Source of the DNA: Candidatus Hamiltonella defensa 5AT (Acyrthosiphon pisum)
GTDB taxonomy: Bacteria > Pseudomonadota > Gammaproteobacteria > Enterobacterales > Enterobacteriaceae
DNA length: 64,000 nt
Assembly (NCBI RefSeq): GCF_000021705.1
Contig: NC_012751.1
Span: forward strand, 1,414,006 to 1,478,005
Reading direction: 5' to 3'
The translations under genes were made by a program, and so were the position numbers. Below the pieces are notes generated by a model. The model ran no database searches and was not told the DNA's origin. It was given only the letters and a program-made list of their open reading frames with translations. Below, piece by piece: positions 42,322-50,926 of this stretch. The stretch's first letter is position 1; every line of letters begins with the position of its first letter.

Positions 42322-44361
42322 TTAATTATTTGGAAAGATAATAGCTGAATTTTTAGATCCGTTTTGAACGGGTGAATGGTTGTTATAAATAACCCTTTCT
42401 TGAGAAACAAAACTACCAGAAGCATCTCTAATCAGAGATATGTTCTCAGTATCGCTTGGAGATCTCATTGATTTACTGGATCGGAAGAAAGAAGCAGGTA
42501 TTTTATGTTCATAAGAATAAGCTGATTGAGGTGGGTCTTGATTTCTCAAATCACCATAACGAATACCATTTATAGGTGAGTAAAACCTGCGATCAGTAAT
42601 TTTTTCATATGTATATTTTTCTACAAATTCTATCAAGTATTCTCGCAACCTCTCTGCTCCTATTTTGTCTCTAATTTTATTCATTCGTGCTTCTAAAAAC
42701 TCATTTGGTGAATGATTGTTTTTATTAATTTCTTCCACCCAAAAATTTATTGCTGTTCTGCTAGATTTTTGATCCAAAAGCGCAAGCATTACTTTTTGTA
42801 GTAATGAATCTTTCTTCATAAAATTGATTAACTTGTTATATTCAAAATTTTTGATTTTTTGCATCCATTGATAATCATTAGTCTCTTTCAAAATAAAAGG
42901 AGTTCCTTCTTTTTTAATTTTTGACAAATCATAAATATAATCTCCAAAGGCTCCCAGAATCGTGTTTTGAAGATTTTTATTCTTGGTAACATGAGAAGCT
43001 AAAGATTGAGCAAAAACTTTTGTTATAGCATTCATGTCAATTGGTCTTAAAAGAGAATTATCTGTATCACTTTGCGATGTACCAGATCTGGCATTGACAC
43101 GCATATCATAGACATGACTATCTGAATCATTTTCATTGCTCCCGATGGATTTTTGAAGATCAGAGACGTCCTGAGAAATAAATAAATTAAATGTAGCATC
43201 CAGATCTGGTCTTAGATTTAATTTTACGAATGTCTCGACAACTTTTTTTAATGCATCAGAAATATTTTTTTGAGAAAGAAAAGTATCATTGAAGTGATTT
43301 TTCGTATGAAGCTTAACGTCTATTTTTTTACCATCTTTTAGATCAAAGCTAAAGGTCTTTTTCAGATAGAAAGTGTTTTCTTGTTGAGTAGGTAATGAAA
43401 CTTGAGGAGGTATTATTTCTTCAGTTTTTTGATGTATTGGTTCTTTGATATCAGATTTTTCAGGTTTCTCAAAATGAAACGTTGATGGGTCTGGTTCTGT
43501 GTATATCTGTAATCCATAATGACTACTTACGAACTCCGCTTTTGATTCTTCTCTCTCTATAAATTTATCAAATATGTGAGATTCGTTGTTTTTTTTGAGT
43601 TTTTGGCTAAGATCCTCGATATCTTGATTAAAAACTTTTTCCAATTCTTTTAATGAAGTATTTTGATTAATTAAGTTTGACCATTTTTTTATTAAATTTA
43701 AATTAGGAGAATTTTCATCAATAAAATAAATCAGAGCGGATTTGATTGATGGATGTTTTTTAACAAGATCTGTGTCCTTGATAATTTCTGCGAAGCCTTT
43801 GCCTTTAATTTCTTTGACGATCTTATCGTCGATCATAATAGGTTTATAATCTTTAGATTTTGATAAATCATAAATATAATTGGCGATACCATCCATAATC
43901 GTGTCTAGAATTGGATTTTCAAAATTTTTCTGATCAGCCCAATGACAAATCAAAGCCTGAGCAAAAACTGCTTTTATCCTATCGGGTTGTTCGCTTTCAG
44001 TGTGGTAATAAGTATTGACATGCATATTATAATTTTCTTTAACACTTTTCTTGCTTTGGTTAATGAATTGTTTATCATCATTGTAGTTTTTAGAAATAAA
44101 TAAATTAAAAGTAGCCGGCCTGTTTTTTATTGTTATTTCCTCAAATTTCTCTTCGACAGTCAATAAAATCTCTCTAAACGCTTCCTTAAAAGCATTTTCA
44201 CTCATTCTATTAAAGATGTTTTTATTTTTTTTCCCATAAAGATTAATTGTAAATTCCTTGTTTTTACCCAGCTTAAACGTTGCTTTTTGAGTAAATTCTT
44301 TGTTTTTTTCTTGAACAGAAGTGCTTCTACGTCTCGATTTTCTTGTACCAAAATCTAACAT
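42322..44361 (-). CDS. Large orphan protein with tandem duplicated domain, candidate effector
   Basis: 679 residues, not recognised. Two similar domains are visible: domain 1 (about 27-250) with PATFNLFIS at 82-90, YNMHVN at 111, VFAQALICHWA at 132 and YIYDLSK at 162; domain 2 (about 335-560) with ATFNLFIS at 389, YDMRVN at 418, VFAQSLASHV at 449 and YIYDLSK at 475. They are separated by a Pro/Glu-rich linker (EKPEKSDIKEPIHQKTEEII). The last 90 residues are Ser/Asn/Pro-rich. A basic, polar N-terminus (TRKSRRRSTSVQEKN) and no signal peptide fit a type III substrate, but no known effector family is seen. AAGGGAAATA is the ribosome binding site. The gene has its own shared-type terminator and lies between dxs and nuoM. 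Confidence 0.65.
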   Translation of the reverse strand: MLDFGTRKSRRRSTSVQEKNKEFTQKATFKLGKNKEFTINLYGKKNKNIFNRMSENAFKEAFREILLTVEEKFEEITIKNRPATFNLFISKNYNDDKQFINQSKKSVKENYNMHVNTYYHTESEQPDRIKAVFAQALICHWADQKNFENPILDTIMDGIANYIYDLSKSKDYKPIMIDDKIVKEIKGKGFAEIIKDTDLVKKHPSIKSALIYFIDENSPNLNLIKKWSNLINQNTSLKELEKVFNQDIEDLSQKLKKNNESHIFDKFIEREESKAEFVSSHYGLQIYTEPDPSTFHFEKPEKSDIKEPIHQKTEEIIPPQVSLPTQQENTFYLKKTFSFDLKDGKKIDVKLHTKNHFNDTFLSQKNISDALKKVVETFVKLNLRPDLDATFNLFISQDVSDLQKSIGSNENDSDSHVYDMRVNARSGTSQSDTDNSLLRPIDMNAITKVFAQSLASHVTKNKNLQNTILGAFGDYIYDLSKIKKEGTPFILKETNDYQWMQKIKNFEYNKLINFMKKDSLLQKVMLALLDQKSSRTAINFWVEEINKNNHSPNEFLEARMNKIRDKIGAERLREYLIEFVEKYTYEKITDRRFYSPINGIRYGDLRNQDPPQSAYSYEHKIPASFFRSSKSMRSPSDTENISLIRDASGSFVSQERVIYNNHSPVQNGSKNSAIIFPNN

Positions 44362-44754
44362 AATTAATATTTCCCTTATTTTGAGTTGTTAAAGAATAAT
44401 TTTTTAAAAAAATCCAGATTGATGGATCAATAAAAAATATCATTTTTCTGAATCAGAAAATTCAATTTTAATCATTTAAGCTTTCTCAGCATTTAATATT
44501 TTTTATCATTCTTTAATAAAGATTAATTTTAATTCTTATCTAAAAAAATTAAAGTGATTAGTGCTTAATATTTCTTAACTGGGTTTTTAATTTTCGTTGA
44601 GGAGATCAATTGGAATAATTTCTTTTTTTAACTTTTTTAAAAAAGTTATTTCAAGTTAGTTAACTAAAATTACTTTGTTAATAGGACATATGATTTTTTT
44701 ATTTTAGATTGCTGATTTTACTGTTAATTAAATATTAATGACCGATTTATTTTC
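44362..44754. other. AT-rich gap where nuoN is expected
   Basis: 393 bases of very AT-rich DNA. It holds the promoter region of the minus-strand orphan gene and a perfect 20-base palindrome, TAACTTTTTTAAAAAAGTTA, at 44629-44648. In enterics nuoN follows nuoM directly; no piece of NuoN sequence can be read here in any frame. Confidence 0.7.
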
Positions 44755-46257
44755 TCAGAGATGAGAAATATCCAGAACGGGTTGTGGATAAAATCCTAAC
44801 AGGACCAATAGCGTGAGTAAGAGCATCAGGATTAAGCCTTCTCTTGCTGTCATGGGTGAGAGGGGGCTTTTCGATTTAGGTGCACCATAAAAAGTACGTT
44901 GCATCATGATCAATGAATACACCGAAGCGAACACAAGTCCGAAAGTAGAGATGCTGGTGATCAGGGGCACGACTTCAAAGCTGCCAAATAAAATCATAAA
45001 TTCCCCGATGAAATTGCCTGTGCCGGGCATTCCCAGGTTTGCAGCGGCAAAAAACAGAGAAATAGCAGGCAAATATTTGATGCGACCCCAAAGCCCGCCC
45101 ATTTCACGCATATCCCTCGTATGCAAACGCTCATAAAGCTGCCCGCAGATGATGAACATGCCAGCGGCAGAGAGCCCATGCGCAATCATTTGAATCACCG
45201 CGCCCTGATAGGCCAGTTGGCTCCCAGTATAAATGGCGATCAAAACAAATCCCATATGTGAAACACTGGTGTAAGCGATCAAACGTTTGATGTCCGTTTG
45301 GCTAAACGCCATCCATGCACCGTAAAAAATGCCAAAAATGCCAAGCCAGTAAGCGATTGGGGCAAATTCATGTGAGGCATGTGGAAATAAAGGTAAAGAA
45401 AAACGCAAAAGGCCATAAGCGGCAGTTTTCAATAAAATGCCGGCCAAATCGACTGAGCCTGCCGTAGGCGCTTGACTATGTGCATCGGGTAACCAGCCGT
45501 GTAAGGGAACGACAGGCATTTTGACCGCAAAGGCAATAAAAAATCCCAACATCAAGAGATATTCGACCTGATGAGACATGGGCGTATTTAATAAATTCTC
45601 ATAATTAAAGGTGATCTCTCCCGTGGCCCGATAATGCAGAAGAACTAATCCTAAAATAGCGATCAACATGATTAAGCCGCTGGCTTGAGTGTAAATAAAA
45701 AATTTCGTGGCCGCACTGATGCGGGTTTTTCCATCTGACGCTTTATGTCCCCATAAGGCAATTAAAAAGTACATGGGAACCAACATCATTTCCCAGAAAA
45801 AGAAGAATAAAAAAAGATCAATAGCCAGGAAGACGCCGATGACGCCACCTAAAATCCAGAGCAAATTGAGATAAAAAAATCCTTGATTTTTTTTGACTTC
45901 TTGCCATGAGCAAAGAACGGCTAAAGTGCCTAATAAAACAGTCAATCCCAGCATTAAGAAGGATAATCCATCCAATCCCAGGTGAAATTCAATGCCTAAG
46001 CTCGGAATCCAGGGTAATACAAATTCTGCCCGCCATTCGGGAAACATTTTGATGGGGGCTAAAAAAGCGGAATGAGAGTTGCCCCATCCTTGCCAATAGA
46101 TTTGAAAAATCAGTAATAAGCTGACGCCCATAGTGATTAAAGCTGTCCAGACGGGCACAAATGAGCCAAAACGCTCTAGCTGCCAGCAGAGCAATCCCCC
46201 TAAAAAAGGGATAAAAATAAGCCAAGGCAATAAGGTAGCAGTAGCGGGTGCGAGCAT
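44755..46257 (-). CDS. nuoM: NADH-quinone oxidoreductase subunit M
   Basis: 500 residues with about 14 membrane helices, one of the antiporter-like proton-pumping subunits of complex I. Conserved pieces include LFFFFWEMMLVPMYFLIALW with the key Glu, AFAVKMPVVPLHGWLPDAHS, and FSQTDIKRLIAYTSVSHMGF. It ends at DISHL; the enteric protein continues about 20 residues further (DTSHSAIGNIQQW), so the C-terminus is clipped, and nuoN is missing just beyond. Last gene of the local nuoGHIJKLM run. The clipped end is past the last membrane helix and may be tolerated. Confidence 0.95.
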   Translation of the reverse strand: MLAPATATLLPWLIFIPFLGGLLCWQLERFGSFVPVWTALITMGVSLLLIFQIYWQGWGNSHSAFLAPIKMFPEWRAEFVLPWIPSLGIEFHLGLDGLSFLMLGLTVLLGTLAVLCSWQEVKKNQGFFYLNLLWILGGVIGVFLAIDLFLFFFFWEMMLVPMYFLIALWGHKASDGKTRISAATKFFIYTQASGLIMLIAILGLVLLHYRATGEITFNYENLLNTPMSHQVEYLLMLGFFIAFAVKMPVVPLHGWLPDAHSQAPTAGSVDLAGILLKTAAYGLLRFSLPLFPHASHEFAPIAYWLGIFGIFYGAWMAFSQTDIKRLIAYTSVSHMGFVLIAIYTGSQLAYQGAVIQMIAHGLSAAGMFIICGQLYERLHTRDMREMGGLWGRIKYLPAISLFFAAANLGMPGTGNFIGEFMILFGSFEVVPLITSISTFGLVFASVYSLIMMQRTFYGAPKSKSPLSPMTAREGLILMLLLTLLVLLGFYPQPVLDISHL

Positions 46258-46298
46258 GGCGTTTTACGTTCCTAGTTAAAAAAATTCAGTCAATTTTA

Positions 46299-48200
46299 TT
46301 AATTCATCAACAACAGCGTTAATATCAAGACAGCACCGGCGCCCATAGAGGCTAGGTACCAACGTATCTGCCCATTTTCACTCAAAGAAAAGAGGCGATT
46401 TCCCCAGAGGCACAAAAGCGATAAAAAATTCATGCTGGTATTGAGGGGATCGCTTTGTAAACAGCGTGCAATCCATAAATAAGGTTTTACAAATACGCGA
46501 TCATAAAGACGGTCAAATCCCCACGCGTTGAACCATAAGGCGCTCAAAAAAGTCCCGATAGAGGTTTTTTGGCACCGTTGAGCCCAGTGTCTATCCCCTG
46601 AATACAAAAAGCTCGCCAGTAAAATACCTGTTATCACAATCAGCCCTGAGCAAAATGCCAGGATCGTTTTGCCGGTTTCAAGTGCATGGTTTTCTGGTAA
46701 AACCCCCGCCAAAGGAGGCATAATTAACGCCCCTATAAACGTAGAGAGTATTAACAACACCCAGAGTGGCACATGATGAGATATTTCTCTGGGAGCGGCT
46801 TTATAAGGAGGATGTTCTGGAGGCGCACCGTGAAAAACAATCAAAATCATGCGGAAAGTGTAAACCGCCGTCAAAAAAGCCCCAACCAAACCAGCGATCA
46901 TCAGCTCTATATTGTTATGAAGCCATGCTCCCCATAAAATCTCGTCTTTACTGTAAAAACCCGCTGTGATGACGGGCAACGCCGCCAAAGCTGAACCGCC
47001 GACCAAAAAACACAGATAAAGGAATGGCAGTGGTTTACGGAGACCCCCCATGTTAAAGATGTTTTGTTCATAATGGCAGGCGAGGATCACAGAGCCAGCA
47101 GAAAGAAATAAAAGCGCTTTAAAGAAAGCATGGGTCATCAGGTGGAAAATCGCAGCATCCCAGGCTTGGACACCTAAGGCCAGAAACATGTAGCCAATTT
47201 GACTCATGGTTGAATAGGCCAATATTCTCTTAATATCCGTTTGTACAAGCGCCGCAAAGCCTGCTAACAGCAACGTGATTGCTCCGATGATGCCTGCCCA
47301 GTGCAATATCTCTGGCGCCATCAAAAATAAGCCATGCGTGCGAGCAATTAAATAAACGCCTGCAGTGACCATGGTCGCAGCATGAATTAGGGCAGAAACG
47401 GGTGTCGGGCCCGCCATCGCATCTGCCAGCCAAGTTTGAAGTGGCAATTGGGCCGATTTACCAACAGCGCCGCCCAATAACATCAATGTGGCCCAGGTGA
47501 TGGCATCAGAGCCCACCGCCAAGTGTGTAGGTGCCAGGATCATCAGCTCACGAATATTTAAGGTCCCGAGCTGTTGATAGAGAATAAACAGCCCCAAAGC
47601 CAAAAATACATCGCCTATCCTGGTGATGACAAAGGCTTTCATCGCGGCCGCACCATTGGCAGGATGAGTGTAATAAAAGCCGATCAGCAAGTAGCTGCAT
47701 AAACCAACGCCTTCCCAACCGAGATACATCAACAGGAGGTTGTCCGCTAATACCAGGACTACCATGCTGGCAATAAATAAATTGGTATAAGCAAAAAAAC
47801 GGGCGTAACCCACTTTAGCCTGCTCTTTTTCATCGTGAGAGCTGTGTTTTGCACGCATATACCAGGAGGCATACAGGTGAATTAAAAAACCGACGCCTAT
47901 GACCACAGAAAGCATGGTTAGGGAGAGGCCGTCTAACATCAGAGTTATTGGAATATGAAAATAATCGGTCGATATCCACTGCCACAGAGTTTGTTCAAAG
48001 AAAAAAGGCCTATCTGGTGACGATAAAGCGTTTTTTTGAGTGATAAAATTAACGCCAACATAGAGTGTTGTTAAAGCGGATAAGCCAATCGCTCCTACAC
48101 CAATCAGTGCCGCTTTGTTTTCAGACCAGTTTCTTCCAAAAAAAGCCAGCAGCAAAAATCCCAATAAGGGAAAAAACAGTGTTAAAAAAAGTAAGTTCAT
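46299..48200 (-). CDS. nuoL: NADH-quinone oxidoreductase subunit L
   Basis: 633 residues (E. coli 613). Largest antiporter-like membrane subunit, with the lateral amphipathic helix at its C-terminus. Seen: LMLDGLSLTMLSVVIGVGFL, LMYLGWEGVGLCSYLLIGFY with key Glu, KSAQLPLQTWLADAMAGPTP, VQTDIKRILAYSTMSQIGYM. Its start overlaps the nuoK stop. It is complete, pumping protons at the distal end of the membrane arm. Confidence 0.96.
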   Translation of the reverse strand: MNLLFLTLFFPLLGFLLLAFFGRNWSENKAALIGVGAIGLSALTTLYVGVNFITQKNALSSPDRPFFFEQTLWQWISTDYFHIPITLMLDGLSLTMLSVVIGVGFLIHLYASWYMRAKHSSHDEKEQAKVGYARFFAYTNLFIASMVVLVLADNLLLMYLGWEGVGLCSYLLIGFYYTHPANGAAAMKAFVITRIGDVFLALGLFILYQQLGTLNIRELMILAPTHLAVGSDAITWATLMLLGGAVGKSAQLPLQTWLADAMAGPTPVSALIHAATMVTAGVYLIARTHGLFLMAPEILHWAGIIGAITLLLAGFAALVQTDIKRILAYSTMSQIGYMFLALGVQAWDAAIFHLMTHAFFKALLFLSAGSVILACHYEQNIFNMGGLRKPLPFLYLCFLVGGSALAALPVITAGFYSKDEILWGAWLHNNIELMIAGLVGAFLTAVYTFRMILIVFHGAPPEHPPYKAAPREISHHVPLWVLLILSTFIGALIMPPLAGVLPENHALETGKTILAFCSGLIVITGILLASFLYSGDRHWAQRCQKTSIGTFLSALWFNAWGFDRLYDRVFVKPYLWIARCLQSDPLNTSMNFLSLLCLWGNRLFSLSENGQIRWYLASMGAGAVLILTLLLMN

Positions 48201-48517
48201 CCGCGCATCTCGCTCAAAATATCAATGTTGAGTGTGTGATGGCGTCGATACAGTTGTAAAAGCAACGCCAATCCAATACTGGCTTCTGCTGCAGCCAAAG
48301 TGATTGCCAATAGATAGAAAATTTGTCCATCGGGGTGCCCCCAATGGCTGCCAGCGACCACCCAGGCCAGCGCAGCTGAATTGATCATGACTTCAAGGCT
48401 GATCAGCATAAAAATTAAATTACGGCGTATGAGCAGCCCTGTCAGTCCTAATGTAAACAAAATAGCGGCCAAAATTAGCCCGTGTTGCATAGGAATCATG
48501 CTGTTTTCTCCAATCAT
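48197..48517 (-). CDS. nuoK: NADH-quinone oxidoreductase subunit K
   Basis: 106 residues (E. coli 100), three membrane helices. The helices carry LLIRRNLIFMLISLEVMINS (first essential Glu) and AITLAAAEASIGLALLLQLY (second essential Glu). The ATG at 48499 (MIPMQHGL) is an alternative start that matches the enteric length better. The 3' end overlaps nuoL by four bases. Confidence 0.95.
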   Translation of the reverse strand: MIGENSMIPMQHGLILAAILFTLGLTGLLIRRNLIFMLISLEVMINSAALAWVVAGSHWGHPDGQIFYLLAITLAAAEASIGLALLLQLYRRHHTLNIDILSEMRG

Positions 48518-48642
48518 TTATTAGATCTGATACAAAATCGATGAAGGGCTCTGATTTCTGTGTTGCCCATTTTTTATCAAACAGTATCAGAGGATACCCA
48601 TTGGGTTTTTAAGAGATATCTATTTTGTGTTGATCTATTTTT

Positions 48643-49245
48643 TTAAATGGTTTTTGACAGATCATTTTTTGATATTTTTTCCCCAAAAGACGTGGGCCTC
48701 TTTTTTTCTTCGAGTCTTTTTTTATTTTCTTTTCCTAAATGAAAAGCCACTACCAAACCAGCCAATAGCAGCATGGAGGCCAGTTCTACAGCAAGAATAT
48801 AAGCGCTGAATAGGTGCACTCCGATGGATTTTGCGCTCACCCATGTTCCTATCATGCTTTCTCCTGAAAGCCCATGAAATCCTTTAAGCAACGCTAAGAG
48901 CAATAGGGAACAGAGCAAGCTGGGCCCCACCCAAAAAACCGGTTTTAACCCTACGCGTTCTTGTTTTTCTTCGGATTGTCCTAAATTGAGCATCATGACC
49001 ACAAAGACAAAAAGCACCATAATGGCTCCGGCATACACGATAATTTCTAACGCCCCTGCCAAGTAAGCCCCTAGAGAGAAAAACACAACAGAAATCGCTA
49101 ATAATGAAATGATGAGGTACAAAAGCGAGTGGATGGCATTGGTATGAAAAATAACCCGAACAGTAGCTAAGACAGACACCAACGCAGCGGTATAAAAAGA
49201 AAATTCCAATGTCACGATCTCCAACTTTAAATGAATAAGAGCCAC
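48643..49245 (-). CDS. nuoJ: NADH-quinone oxidoreductase subunit J
   Basis: 200 residues, five membrane helices. HTNAIHSLLYLIISLLAISV, LAGALEIIVYAGAIMVLFVF and VMMLNLG are the conserved NuoJ core. The enteric protein is 184 residues; here a lysine-rich tail (HLGKENKKRLEEKKRPTSFG) extends it. A start at the internal ATG is unlikely because the first helix begins at FYTAALVSVLATV. A 125-base gap separates it from nuoK, wider than in E. coli. Confidence 0.94.
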   Translation of the reverse strand: MALIHLKLEIVTLEFSFYTAALVSVLATVRVIFHTNAIHSLLYLIISLLAISVVFFSLGAYLAGALEIIVYAGAIMVLFVFVVMMLNLGQSEEKQERVGLKPVFWVGPSLLCSLLLLALLKGFHGLSGESMIGTWVSAKSIGVHLFSAYILAVELASMLLLAGLVVAFHLGKENKKRLEEKKRPTSFGEKISKNDLSKTI

Positions 49246-49331
49246 AAAAGATTTTTAAAAAAGATGACAATAAATCGGCATTTTAAACTCATTTTTGATC
49301 ACGATTAGCCGATATGATTCAGAAAAAAGCT

Positions 49332-49874
49332 TTATGGCATTAAGCTTTTCACATCAATTGGCTTGTCTTCATTCTCAGCATCGCCTTTTTGTTTGCCTTC
49401 TATTTCCATACCCGAGACACGATAAAAATTGTATTGAGGGTATTTTCCAGGGCCGCTGATCAATAGGTCTTCTTTTTCATAAACAAGGTCTTGGCGTTTA
49501 AATTCTCCCATTTCAAAATCAGGCGTTAATTGAATGGCTGTAGTAGGGCAAGCTTCTTCACATAAACCGCAAAAAATACAACGAGAAAAGTTAATTCGAA
49601 AAAATTCGGGATACCATCGCCCATCTTTTTTTTCCGCTTTTTGTAATGAAATACACCCTACGGGACAGGCCACGGCACAGAGATTGCAGGCGACACAACG
49701 TTCTTCGCCATCAGGATCACGCGTGAGCACGATGCGCCCTCGATAACGGGGGGGTAAATAAACTGGTTTTTCAGGATACATCTGCGTTTCTCTTTTATGA
49801 AACGCATGCAAGCCTATCATCCACAAGCTTCGCAACTGAGTGGCAAGGCCTAATAAAAGTTTTTTAAAAGTCAT
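49332..49874 (-). CDS. nuoI: NADH-quinone oxidoreductase subunit I
   Basis: 180 residues. Two 4Fe-4S motifs, CVACNLCAVACPVGCISL and CIFCGLCEEACPTTAI, pass electrons from NuoG toward the quinone site. The RGRIVLTRDPDGEERC start of the cluster domain is as in enterics. Length equals E. coli (180). It lies between nuoH and nuoJ in standard order. Confidence 0.97.
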   Translation of the reverse strand: MTFKKLLLGLATQLRSLWMIGLHAFHKRETQMYPEKPVYLPPRYRGRIVLTRDPDGEERCVACNLCAVACPVGCISLQKAEKKDGRWYPEFFRINFSRCIFCGLCEEACPTTAIQLTPDFEMGEFKRQDLVYEKEDLLISGPGKYPQYNFYRVSGMEIEGKQKGDAENEDKPIDVKSLMP

Positions 49875-49948
49875 GTTGTTCCCTTTCTGAAATAATTTCA
49901 GAGGTCAAACCCAGCGCCTGAGAGAAGATAGGCGTTGAAAACAGGCGG

Positions 49949-50926
49949 TTAAGAGCCTTTTGATAAAATGACCGCCGCAGTGACCAGCAAGTTCAATAGT
50001 GTTAATGGCAGACATATTGTCCAGCCAAAAGACATCACTTGATCATAACGAGGACGAGGTAAAGACGCTCGAATTAAAATAAACATCATCATAAAAAAAC
50101 CGGTTTTCAGAGCAAACCAAATGACGGGCGGTAACCAGGAGCCGTACCATCCTCCAAAAAATAATGTCACTATGAGTGCTGAGACAGTCACAATGCCGAT
50201 GTATTCACCGACAAAAAACAATCCAAATTTCATGCCAGAATATTCAATATGATAACCATCGGCCAGCTCTTGCTCTGCTTCTGGTTGATCGAAGGGATGT
50301 CGATGGCAAACCGCCACCGCCGCGATCAAAAAGGTGATAAAACCAAAAAATTGAGGGATGACGTTCCAAAGGTGGGCTTGTGAATGAACGATATCACGTA
50401 GGTTGAAAGAACCGGCTTGAGCCACAACCCCCATCAGCGCTAATCCAATAAAAACTTCGTAGCTTAAGGTTTGTGCAGAAGCGCGCATCGCGCCCAATAG
50501 AGCATATTTATTGTTGCTGGACCAGCCGGCAAATAAAACGGCATACACCGCTAAACCGGCCATCATTAAAAAGAAGAGTATACCGATATTGAGATCAGCG
50601 ACCCCCCAGGTCGGGCTAACAGGCACAATAGCAAAGGCCAACAGCAAGGAAGTGAAAGCAATCATAGGCGCCAGAGTAAAAATGACTTTGTCAGAGAAGG
50701 GGGGGGTCCAGTCTTCTTTAAAGAACATTTTCAGCATGTCTGCGACGAGTTGAAGTGATCCGCCCCAACCCACTCTGTTTGGCCCGTAGCGATTTTGAAA
50801 TAAACCCAGCAGTCGGCGTTCAGCAAAACTCATAAAGGCCCCGCAAAAAACCACGACAACCAAAATCAAGACCGCTTTTAAGACTTCGATCAAAATAGGC
50901 ATAAACTCAAACGCGGATTCACTCAC
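49949..50926 (-). CDS. nuoH: NADH-quinone oxidoreductase subunit H
   Basis: 325 residues, eight membrane helices; forms the quinone chamber with NuoB/D. Seen: AFMSFAERRLLGLFQNRYGP, GGSLQLVADMLKMFFKEDW, ALLGAMRASAQTLSYEVF, HPFDQPEAEQELADGYHIEY. Start overlaps the nuoG stop by four bases. A run of eight G near 50698-50706 is a slippage-prone site, but the frame is intact. Confidence 0.97.
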   Translation of the reverse strand: MSESAFEFMPILIEVLKAVLILVVVVFCGAFMSFAERRLLGLFQNRYGPNRVGWGGSLQLVADMLKMFFKEDWTPPFSDKVIFTLAPMIAFTSLLLAFAIVPVSPTWGVADLNIGILFFLMMAGLAVYAVLFAGWSSNNKYALLGAMRASAQTLSYEVFIGLALMGVVAQAGSFNLRDIVHSQAHLWNVIPQFFGFITFLIAAVAVCHRHPFDQPEAEQELADGYHIEYSGMKFGLFFVGEYIGIVTVSALIVTLFFGGWYGSWLPPVIWFALKTGFFMMMFILIRASLPRPRYDQVMSFGWTICLPLTLLNLLVTAAVILSKGS

